Shown here piece after piece: positions 17,239 through 24,706 of a stretch of 51,621 nucleotides of DNA. The position numbers and the translations under genes are program-made. The notes beneath the pieces are model-generated. The model saw only the letters and a program-made list of their open reading frames with translations. It did not search any database and had not been told where the DNA came from. The DNA lies in contig CAYTLW010000046.1 of assembly GCA_964438735.1 (NCBI GenBank), positions 1 to 51,621 of the forward strand, written 5' to 3'. Numbering within the stretch: position 1 is the first letter of the stretch; every line of letters starts with the position of its first letter. The DNA comes from CAYTLW01 sp964438735 (GTDB lineage Bacteria; Myxococcota_A; UBA9042).

Positions 17239-18360
17239 ATGTTGACTACGTGGAGCCGTTTGCTCCTTTGCATCGCAGCCCTGGCGCTGCTGACCACCCC
17301 GGCCCTGGCCATGAACAAGGGCGACCTCATCGCGGCGCAAGCCGACGCAGCGGACATCAGCAAGGCCCAATCTGCGAGCGCTCTGGAGGGCTTCATCGAC
17401 GCCACGTCGGCGTCCGTCAAGAAGGGCGACAGCGTGACCCTGGTCGGTTTCGGCACCTTCAGCAGCTCCAAGCGGGCCAGCCACAAGGGGCGCAATCCGC
17501 AGACCGGCAAGGAGATCAAGGTCGGCAAGAAGCTCAAGGCCAAGGACGTGGTCGGCCAGGAGCCCTTCGTCACCTCGACGATGATCTACGCCGCCAATCC
17601 GGCGCTGCCGCAGCTCTTCATCGAGTTCGCGATTCCGCCGAACAGCGCCTCGTCGGCGGTGTTCGAGTTCCAGATCCCCGAGAAGGTGGTCATGGAGAAG
17701 GAAGACGACTTCTACCGCGGCCAGCCCGCCGGCTCCGGCACGGTGACGCTCGAGCTGCACCTCGAGCTGCCGGCCCGTTGCAAGAAGTCCAAGAAGCCCC
17801 ACTTTGTGAACATTGAGCTGCCCTACAACCAGATCGTTGGCGACGGCACCGACCGCCTGGGCACCAGCATGGGGCGCGTGGCCGTCGCTGCCTCCTCCGC
17901 CCAGCCTGGTCTGCAGCAGCGCTACCTGGCCGATGGCAACCAGTCCCTCTTCGCCGAGGCCCTGGGCCTGGATCACACGGACCTGGACGCCGCGCTGGCG
18001 CCCCAGCCGACCTCGCAGGACTGCGGCAAGAAGTCCTGCGGCCCGTCGGACACCCCGCCGCCGACGCCGCCGGTCAAGGTGCTGGCCAAGAACAAGGCCG
18101 ACATCGTCGCGGCCATCGCCAAGTCGGCCAAGCTGGATCCGAAGAAGTCCGGGATCGTGGTCGACCTGCTGACCAATCCGGGCTCACTGGGCAAGCTCAA
18201 GAAGCATCAGAACGTATCGCTGGTGGGATTCGGCAGCTTCACGGTGCGCAAGCGGGGCAAGCGCACCGGGTCCAATCCGCAGACCGGCAAGCCCATCGTC
18301 ATCTCCGCGCGCACGGTGGCCAAGTTCAAGCCCGGCAAGACCTTCGAAGACAGCCTCTAG
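17239..18360 (+). CDS. Exported protein with two HU (DNABII) domains
   Basis: A 373-residue fusion. Residues 1-24 are a signal peptide with a Leu/Ala core and an AxA-type cleavage site (PALA). Directly after it comes an HU-type domain beginning MNKGDLI, the classical start of bacterial HU; it retains LVGFGTF and the DNA-intercalating arm RNPQTG (residues about 25-108). A middle region of about 170 residues follows, with beta-rich runs and three or so cysteines, including a C-x4-C pair before a Pro/Thr linker. A second HU domain (about 281-373) retains VGFGSF and SNPQTGK. HU normally is a cytoplasmic 90-residue dimer that bends DNA. Here two HU arms on one chain are predicted to be exported. 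The ATG has GGAG seven bases upstream. An in-frame ATG at 17311 would make a leaderless form. Confidence 0.85.
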   Translation: MLTTWSRLLLCIAALALLTTPALAMNKGDLIAAQADAADISKAQSASALEGFIDATSASVKKGDSVTLVGFGTFSSSKRASHKGRNPQTGKEIKVGKKLKAKDVVGQEPFVTSTMIYAANPALPQLFIEFAIPPNSASSAVFEFQIPEKVVMEKEDDFYRGQPAGSGTVTLELHLELPARCKKSKKPHFVNIELPYNQIVGDGTDRLGTSMGRVAVAASSAQPGLQQRYLADGNQSLFAEALGLDHTDLDAALAPQPTSQDCGKKSCGPSDTPPPTPPVKVLAKNKADIVAAIAKSAKLDPKKSGIVVDLLTNPGSLGKLKKHQNVSLVGFGSFTVRKRGKRTGSNPQTGKPIVISARTVAKFKPGKTFEDSL

Positions 18361-18412
18361 TCGACTCCGTCATGCACGCTCCTTCCGACCTCGTCGTGCT
18401 AGGAGTCTGTCG

Positions 18413-20401
18413 GTGAAGCATCGTGTGCTCTGCCCGCTGACGGCGCTGCTGGTGCTGGAGACCGAACACGACTACGTGCGCTACAAGCTCGACCGCAAGG
18501 CCCTGGCCGATGTGCTCTCGATCACCTCGAACGGCCGCGTGCTGCGCATGAATCGCAGCGATCTGCACAAGATCGCCGTGGCGGCAGCGGCGCCCAAGGC
18601 ACAGGACTGGCAAGCGCGCGCCGATCGCCTCGCCCTGCCCGCCGATGACGATGAGGGGGGCGTGCGGAAGCTGGAGATCCCCGCGCCCGAGAGCGTGGCG
18701 TCGGCAGCGGAACCGGAGCAGGCCCCCGAGTCCGCCCGGGCGGAAGCGCCGGTGGTCGCCAAGCAGGTGCAACCCGAGGAACGCAAGCGCCACGCCCGCA
18801 AGGTGGTCAGCAAGAAGACCATCGCCGGCGCGTTCATGAACGCCGGTGCCGCCGATACGCGATTGTTCGGCGGATCGGGGCAGGGGGCCGGCGGCACCGT
18901 AGGCGGCGGCACAAAGGGCGGCGGAAAAGGCTTCGGCCGACGCAGTCGCGCGCTGCCCATGCGAAAGAAGATGGAGAAGAAGATCAACGTCAGGCTCAGC
19001 GCCGGCACCCTGGGCGGCAGCGGGGCCGGAAGACACGGCGTCGCGCGTGTCGTCGCTCGCAAGAACAGCGCCGTTCGACGTTGTTACGAGGCCGCGCTGC
19101 GCCGCAACCCCTCGCTGGGCGGCCGCATCAAGGTGATGTTCACGGTCGGCACCGCGGGTACGGTCACCAAGGTCGTCGTGGCCGGCGCGCAAGGGATGTT
19201 CGCCGACTGTATCAAGAGGAAGTTCAGTCGTATTCGCGGGCTGCCCCTGCTGCCGGAGCCGGCGGATTTCTCCATTCCCTACATCTTCAGCCAGGGCGGA
19301 GGGGCGCCTTCCAGGCCGGCGATTGCGCGCGAGGTCGCCATGAGCCAGGCGGAGCGGCGGCGCCTGCGTCGCGAGCGTCAGAAGCTGGCGGCCCAGCAGG
19401 CCGCCTTGCAGCAGCAACAGGCGGCCCTGCGCGCCGAGCGGGAGAAGATCGAGCGCCTGGAGCGCGGCAAGCGGGAGCTGGCCGAGCTCGAAGCCGGCAT
19501 CGCCAACAGCCCCAACGTCAAGGGCCGCTACGCCAAGGTGCAGGCCCTGCTGGAGGCGGGCAAGCGCAAGACGGCCGTGGCCGAAGCGCGTGCCTGGAGC
19601 GATGAGAAGGTCGGCGATGTGCTCGCCCTGGTGGCCCTGGGCGAGGCGTACGAGGCCATCGAGGAGCCCATCCAGGCGGCGCGGGCCTACGGCTCGTTGA
19701 TCGATCTCTTCCCCTCGCGCGCCGACCTGCGCCGCTTCGCTGGCAACCTGCTCGAGCGCGTCGGCGACAAGGGGCTGGACCTGGCCGTGGATACCTACCT
19801 GGCCGCCGTGGAGCAGCGTCCCGACCACCCGTCGGGCTTCCACAACCTGGCCATGGCCCTGGCCGCCCGCGGCCAGTATGACGACGCCCTGGCGGCCATC
19901 GAGCGCGCCAGGACGTCGCGCAGCAAGTGGCGTAACAGCGCTGGAATCGACCGCATCCTCAATGACGACGAACGCATCATCAAGGCGGTCAAACAGCACG
20001 CCTCGGGCGCCGACAAGTCCGCCATCGCGCCCTCCCTGCGCTTCATCCTGTCGTGGGAGACGGACGCGAACGACGTCGACTTCCACATCTTCGACAGCAA
20101 GTTCGACCACGCCTCGTATCGCAACAGGTCGCTGCCCAGCGGCGGCAGCCTCTACGCGGATATCACCACCGGTTATGGGCCGGAGTCCTTCTTCATCGCC
20201 GACGCAAAGACCTATCCCTATCGATTGCTGGCCCACTACTACCGCATGGGCCCCATGGGCTACGGCATGGGCCGGGTGCAGGTGCTCCGCCACGACGGCA
20301 AGGGCGGTCTGGGCTTCGAGAGTCGCGCCTTCGTCATCATGCAGGACCGCGCCTACGTGGACATGGGCACGGTGACGCCCAAGAGCGCGCCCGTGTTGTA
20401 G
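18413..20401 (+). CDS. AgmX/TPR/DUF2135 protein with VIT/VWA-like N-terminal tail
   Basis: A 662-residue mosaic. The GTG start has a perfect AGGAG seven bases upstream. Residues 1-50 (CPLTALLVLETEHDY and on) look like the conserved C-terminal end of VIT/VWA proteins. A charged Gly-rich linker leads to an AgmX/PglI or TonB-C-like domain at about 205-300 (NSAVRRCYEAALRRNP, then RIKVMFTVGTAGTV). A Gln/Arg/Glu coiled coil runs from about 305 to 365, TPR-like helices from about 380 to 510, and a DUF2135-like domain from about 540 to 650 (LSWETDANDVDFHIF). No signal peptide is visible although these domains are usually extracytoplasmic. It starts 52 bases after the exported-HU gene and is likely in its operon. 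Confidence 0.75.
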   Translation: MKHRVLCPLTALLVLETEHDYVRYKLDRKALADVLSITSNGRVLRMNRSDLHKIAVAAAAPKAQDWQARADRLALPADDDEGGVRKLEIPAPESVASAAEPEQAPESARAEAPVVAKQVQPEERKRHARKVVSKKTIAGAFMNAGAADTRLFGGSGQGAGGTVGGGTKGGGKGFGRRSRALPMRKKMEKKINVRLSAGTLGGSGAGRHGVARVVARKNSAVRRCYEAALRRNPSLGGRIKVMFTVGTAGTVTKVVVAGAQGMFADCIKRKFSRIRGLPLLPEPADFSIPYIFSQGGGAPSRPAIAREVAMSQAERRRLRRERQKLAAQQAALQQQQAALRAEREKIERLERGKRELAELEAGIANSPNVKGRYAKVQALLEAGKRKTAVAEARAWSDEKVGDVLALVALGEAYEAIEEPIQAARAYGSLIDLFPSRADLRRFAGNLLERVGDKGLDLAVDTYLAAVEQRPDHPSGFHNLAMALAARGQYDDALAAIERARTSRSKWRNSAGIDRILNDDERIIKAVKQHASGADKSAIAPSLRFILSWETDANDVDFHIFDSKFDHASYRNRSLPSGGSLYADITTGYGPESFFIADAKTYPYRLLAHYYRMGPMGYGMGRVQVLRHDGKGGLGFESRAFVIMQDRAYVDMGTVTPKSAPVL

Positions 20402-20531
20402 CACGATCCAGGTTCGCCGACCGCGGCAGACCGGGCCTGCGCTCAAATCGGCCCTGGTCTTGATGTCTTGTGCCAACTGCGCGACGATGCGCAGCTGAAG
20501 ACGCCAGGCCTGCTCTGTCGAGGAGCCCGGG

Positions 20532-23216
20532 ATGCACGAGCCGGAGCGGCCACAAGGTGCCAGCACTCCGGATCGGCCCACGGGCACGAGCTCAAGCTCC
20601 AGCGATGCGAATCCGGATGGCGAGCCCCAGGCGCTCGAGGGCGAGTCCGGCCGGACCCTGCCGAGCCTCCGACGCTCCCTGGTGGTCAACTTCCTGGCCC
20701 TGATCCTGTTGCCGGTGCTGGTGCTGGGCACGACCTCGTACATCGCCTCCAAACACACCGTGGACCGGCTGGTGCACCAGCAGCTGCACGACGTCGCGGA
20801 GCTGGTGCGCGTGCGCGTGACCAGCCACGTGGACGTCACCGATCTCACCGCCAAACTGGCCGACAAGCTGCTCTCCTTCGACGTGGTCTCCATCGGCGAC
20901 CGGGAACGGCTGCGACGCCTCTTCCAGACCGTGCTCGAGCAGTACCCGCAGCTGCGCAACGCCTATGTGGGCTATCCCGACGGTCACTTCTTCATGGTGA
21001 CCAGCACCGGCAAGGGTTTCGCGGCCGAGCGGGTCGCCAGCTGCAAGCTGCCGCACGCCTACGATGACAAGCACCCCATCGAGGGCGACCCCAAGGCCCT
21101 GGGCTACGATCCGACCAATCTCGCGCCCCTGTCGCAGGTCTTTCCATTCGCCGAGGATCGGCAGTCGCCCTCGTTCTCGTCGGTGCTCGCGCCCGTGGTC
21201 GATCAGATCGCCGAGCTCGCCGCCACCGGCGGTCATCCCAGCACCCGCTTTCGGCTGATCGACCGGACCCTGCGCGCCCAGCTGAGGAGTCACCGCTTCA
21301 CCCGATCGATCTATGTCGGCTTCTCGGACGGCGGCATGCTCCTGCTCCGGCGGCTCGAAGATGGCTCCCTGTTCAGCGAGTGGCAGTGGCACCATGCCGA
21401 TGGCTCTCAGCGCCTGCAGACCCGGGCGGGACGCGCCAGGTGGACCGATCCGGGCCCGCCGAAGGCCCCCTACGACCCGCGGCCCCGCCCCTGGTATACC
21501 AAGGCGGTCGTGGCCGACGGTAAGCTGTCCTGGACCGACGTGTATCGCGGCAAACCCATCGGCAATCCCATCATCTCGGCGGCCATCGCCATCCCATCGC
21601 CCGCCACCGCCGCCAGCGACCAGGCCCTGCCGAAGCCCCAGCGCGAGGTCGCAGTGGCCGGGTTTGATTTCGATTTCAAGGCCTTTTCGAACGATCCCAA
21701 CAACGGCGAGCTGCTGGTCCCGCCGCGCGCCATCGCCGTGCTCTACGAAACGCGCGCCGGCACCGACGGCGACTGGATCCCGGCCGAGCCGCCGCTGTCG
21801 TACTACGATCCACGCACGCGCGGCTGGTGGGCGGCCAAAGACAAGAAGGGACCCCATTGGACCGACGTTTATACCTTCGCCTCGTCGGGCCAGCTGGGCA
21901 TCACCGTCGCCCGTCGGGTCATCGAACCGGGCACCAGGCGCCTCAAGGGCGTCATCGGCGTCGACATCGTCGTCGACCAGATCTCGCAATTCCTGGCCCA
22001 GGTCAGCAAGGAGGGGGTCGACCAGGTGGAGGGCGCGCGGCCGAAGATGCACTCGTTCATCGTCACCGCCACCGGTCGGGTCGTCGGCTACTCATCGACC
22101 TCCGGCGAGGCGTTCAAGAAACGCGCCGGCAAGATGGTCTACGACTTCGACAACGGGGTCATCGACCACTCGCTCATCCGCAACAAGATCGAAGAGGGCA
22201 AGGACGCACTGTTCGAGTACGACCACGTCGGTCGCGCCATGTACGCGCGCATGATCCCCATCGACATCACCGGAGAGCCCTGGTTCGTCTGGGTCATCAC
22301 CTCTCGCGAGGACTTCATGGGCGGCATCGATCGCATGCTGCTCATCGCCCTGGCGATCGGCCTGCTCGCCAGCATCGTCGCCGTGTTCAGCGCGCTGCGC
22401 CTGCGCGGTCGCATCGCCAGGCCGCTTGGCGACTTCCTGGTCGGCTTCGAACACATCGGCGCCGGGCGCTACTTCGATGTGGAATTGCCCGAGCGGGTCG
22501 GCTTCCACGAGCTGCGCCGGCTGCGCGACGGGTTCGCCGTCATGCTGCGTGAGCTGCGCGAGAGCCATCACCTGCGCCGCTACGTCTCGCGCGCCGCCAG
22601 CGAGTCGATCCGCGCCTCTCGGGACCAGAGCGAACATGACCTCGGCGGCAGTCGCGAGGTCCGCACCATCTGGTTCTCGGACATCCGCGGCTTCACCGCC
22701 TATTCGGAAAAGCACTCCCCCGACCGGGTGATCGCGGTGCTCAATCGCTACTTCAAGGTCGAGGTCGACTGCATCCACCGGCATGGCGGCGACATCGACA
22801 AGTTCATCGGCGACGGCGTGATGGCCATCTTCCACGGCAAGGATCAGGTCGCCCGGGCGGTGCAGGCCAGCCTGGACATTGTCGAGGCGTTCAAGGAGCT
22901 CAACGAGGGCGCGGGCACCGACATCACCATCGGGGTCGGCATCAACACGGGCGATGTGGTGGTGGGCAATATGGGCGCCGCCGATCGCATGGACTTCACG
23001 GTCATCGGCGACAACGTCAACGTCGCCGCGCGCCTGTGCGACAAGGCCCTGCCCTACCAGGTGCTGCTCTCGGAGACCTCGTATCGCGAGGTCCGCGACC
23101 GCACCGACTGCGAAGAACAGCTCATGCGCGTCAAGGGCAAGTCCGACGAGCTCAAGGTCTTCGCCGTGAACAGTTGGACCGGGGGCGCGGGGCAGGGCGG
23201 AGAGCGCTCTACCTGA
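20532..23216 (+). CDS. Membrane adenylate cyclase with Cache sensor
   Basis: An 894-residue class III nucleotide cyclase. A first membrane segment lies at about 50-69, then a large periplasmic region (70-600) with two Cache-like landmarks, RPRPWYTKAV and RTRGWWAAK, each followed by WTDVY. A second membrane segment is at about 602-622, a HAMP-like linker follows, and the cyclase domain is about 705-880. The metal-binding aspartates are in FSDIRGF and IGDGVMAIF; the purine-selecting Lys is in DKFIGD and the Asp, Asn and Arg in VIGDNVNVAAR, which favours ATP over GTP. It probably makes cAMP in response to an extracellular ligand. The ATG has GGAG eight bases upstream. The next gene is convergent, 61 bases away. 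Confidence 0.92.
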   Translation: MHEPERPQGASTPDRPTGTSSSSSDANPDGEPQALEGESGRTLPSLRRSLVVNFLALILLPVLVLGTTSYIASKHTVDRLVHQQLHDVAELVRVRVTSHVDVTDLTAKLADKLLSFDVVSIGDRERLRRLFQTVLEQYPQLRNAYVGYPDGHFFMVTSTGKGFAAERVASCKLPHAYDDKHPIEGDPKALGYDPTNLAPLSQVFPFAEDRQSPSFSSVLAPVVDQIAELAATGGHPSTRFRLIDRTLRAQLRSHRFTRSIYVGFSDGGMLLLRRLEDGSLFSEWQWHHADGSQRLQTRAGRARWTDPGPPKAPYDPRPRPWYTKAVVADGKLSWTDVYRGKPIGNPIISAAIAIPSPATAASDQALPKPQREVAVAGFDFDFKAFSNDPNNGELLVPPRAIAVLYETRAGTDGDWIPAEPPLSYYDPRTRGWWAAKDKKGPHWTDVYTFASSGQLGITVARRVIEPGTRRLKGVIGVDIVVDQISQFLAQVSKEGVDQVEGARPKMHSFIVTATGRVVGYSSTSGEAFKKRAGKMVYDFDNGVIDHSLIRNKIEEGKDALFEYDHVGRAMYARMIPIDITGEPWFVWVITSREDFMGGIDRMLLIALAIGLLASIVAVFSALRLRGRIARPLGDFLVGFEHIGAGRYFDVELPERVGFHELRRLRDGFAVMLRELRESHHLRRYVSRAASESIRASRDQSEHDLGGSREVRTIWFSDIRGFTAYSEKHSPDRVIAVLNRYFKVEVDCIHRHGGDIDKFIGDGVMAIFHGKDQVARAVQASLDIVEAFKELNEGAGTDITIGVGINTGDVVVGNMGAADRMDFTVIGDNVNVAARLCDKALPYQVLLSETSYREVRDRTDCEEQLMRVKGKSDELKVFAVNSWTGGAGQGGERST

Positions 23217-23277
23217 TCGGACGCAGCGGGCGCAGCCTCCGCCTGCTCACGATTGGCAGGCTGGACGGCGCCGACGT

Positions 23278-24705
23278 CTACAGATCCAAGGACAACCGCA
23301 GCTCGCCGCTGTTCAGGTCATACACCCGCACATCATCCGGCTTCATGGTCAGGATCACCGCGTCAGCGTGGCGTTCGATCTTCAGTCGCCACTTCACGAT
23401 GGCGGTGGTCGAAAACGCCCGATTGGCGTCGTCTCGCTCCAGGATGTCGGGCAGCTGGTCGGCTTGCAGGGTCCAGCGGGCCTTGCCGTGCATGTCGATG
23501 CAGGTGAGCAGGCGGTCGGAGCGCTTGCCGGCGGTCTGCTGGTGAATGATGAAGACGTACTCGGCGTCCTGGGCGGCGATCCAGCCCTCGAGGAAGACGC
23601 GGTCGTCGGCCAGGGCCTCCAGGCGGGGGTCAGCCTTGCCTCCAGCGTCGCTCTCGGCAGGATCCGGGGCCGCATCCGGGGCCTCGTCCTCAGCGGCCCC
23701 CGCTTCCACTTCGTCGACCTGGGCCTGCATCTTGTCGGCCATCTCCATCAGTCGACGGCGCATCTTGCCGCTCACCTTGCCGGCGGAGGCGCGCAGGCGA
23801 GCGATACGTGCCACACGCGATTTATGCCGCCGGTCCTCGCTCTTCTGCCGTCGAGCGTGGCGGCCTGCCTTGCGGGCCCTCTTGTCCAGGGTTCGGTCCA
23901 GGTTGCGCTGGATCCTGTCCAGTGTCGGGGTGTGGGTCAGGGCGCTGGTCGGCCATATTCTCGCCAGTTCGGCGGCGTCGAGCCCCTCGGCGCCGGCCAG
24001 GCGAACAAGCTTGAGACGGGCCTTGTTGGCGCGGCTTTCGGCGACCAGGAAGAAAGGCAGGGTGCGTTCCGGGGCGTCGCTGGCCGCCTCGCTGGACATG
24101 GGTACCTGGACGGTGCGCCCATCCTTGGTCGACATCTCGATGATGGTGCCGGAGACGCTGGCGTCGACCAGACCGGCGGACAGTTGGTCGTCGGACGCCA
24201 ACACCGCGGTCGTGTCGCGTTTCAGGGCCACCTCGGCGCCGTCGTAGTGGCGCGCGATGGGGGCTCGGTCCTCGCCGGCCGGCAAGACCGCCCACACGTC
24301 GTGTCCAGCAGCGGTGAGCGAGGCCTTGGCGCCCGGACTGTCGCTGTCGTCGATGGTGTCGCGCAGCAGCACCTCGCCGCTCTTCAGGTCCATGGCGAAG
24401 ACGGTGCTGTGGCAGAAGAGGTAGCAGCGCTCGCCCGTGGACTTGTAGCCCGGGCGGCTGACCGTGGTCAGGATGTACACGCCTTCGTCCACCAGCATCC
24501 AGAGCACGCTGCGGCCCTGCGCATCCTCGACGACCGTGGCGCCGAGCAGCTTGCCCGAGGGCTCGCTGGAGATGAGGTTGCGCACGCTGGTCAGCAGCCC
24601 GCCGACAGCCAGGGCGGCGACGATACCTACGCCAGCGAGCACCAGGCCGCAGCCCAGCAGGCAACCCTTGCCCTTGCCTTTGGCGGAGCCGGGTGGGGGC
24701 GCCAT
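23278..24705 (-). CDS. Single-pass membrane protein of unknown function
   Basis: A 475-residue protein that I do not recognise. Residues 1-20 are Gly/Lys-rich, followed by one membrane segment (about 15-40). Residues 45-240 contain short strands reminiscent of a beta-propeller (for example VLWMLVDEGVYILTTV and VWAVLPAGEDRAP). The middle (about 275-340) is extremely basic and probably helical, and is followed by an acidic Ala/Asp/Glu-rich tract (about 345-375). The C-terminal 100 residues again look like propeller strands. The ATG starts one base after the TAA stop of the upstream lipoprotein gene, so the two are translationally coupled. It is likely anchored in the inner membrane with the bulk outside. 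Confidence 0.65.
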   Translation of the reverse strand: MAPPPGSAKGKGKGCLLGCGLVLAGVGIVAALAVGGLLTSVRNLISSEPSGKLLGATVVEDAQGRSVLWMLVDEGVYILTTVSRPGYKSTGERCYLFCHSTVFAMDLKSGEVLLRDTIDDSDSPGAKASLTAAGHDVWAVLPAGEDRAPIARHYDGAEVALKRDTTAVLASDDQLSAGLVDASVSGTIIEMSTKDGRTVQVPMSSEAASDAPERTLPFFLVAESRANKARLKLVRLAGAEGLDAAELARIWPTSALTHTPTLDRIQRNLDRTLDKRARKAGRHARRQKSEDRRHKSRVARIARLRASAGKVSGKMRRRLMEMADKMQAQVDEVEAGAAEDEAPDAAPDPAESDAGGKADPRLEALADDRVFLEGWIAAQDAEYVFIIHQQTAGKRSDRLLTCIDMHGKARWTLQADQLPDILERDDANRAFSTTAIVKWRLKIERHADAVILTMKPDDVRVYDLNSGELRLSLDL

Positions 24706-24706
24706 C

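Noticed and set aside
18326..20959. Long minus-strand reading frame (877 codons) opposite the AgmX/TPR protein
   Set aside because: The product has low-complexity Arg/Gly/Leu composition with no domain motif, and the plus-strand frame has real domains and a strong ribosome site. This is typical of GC-rich antisense frames.
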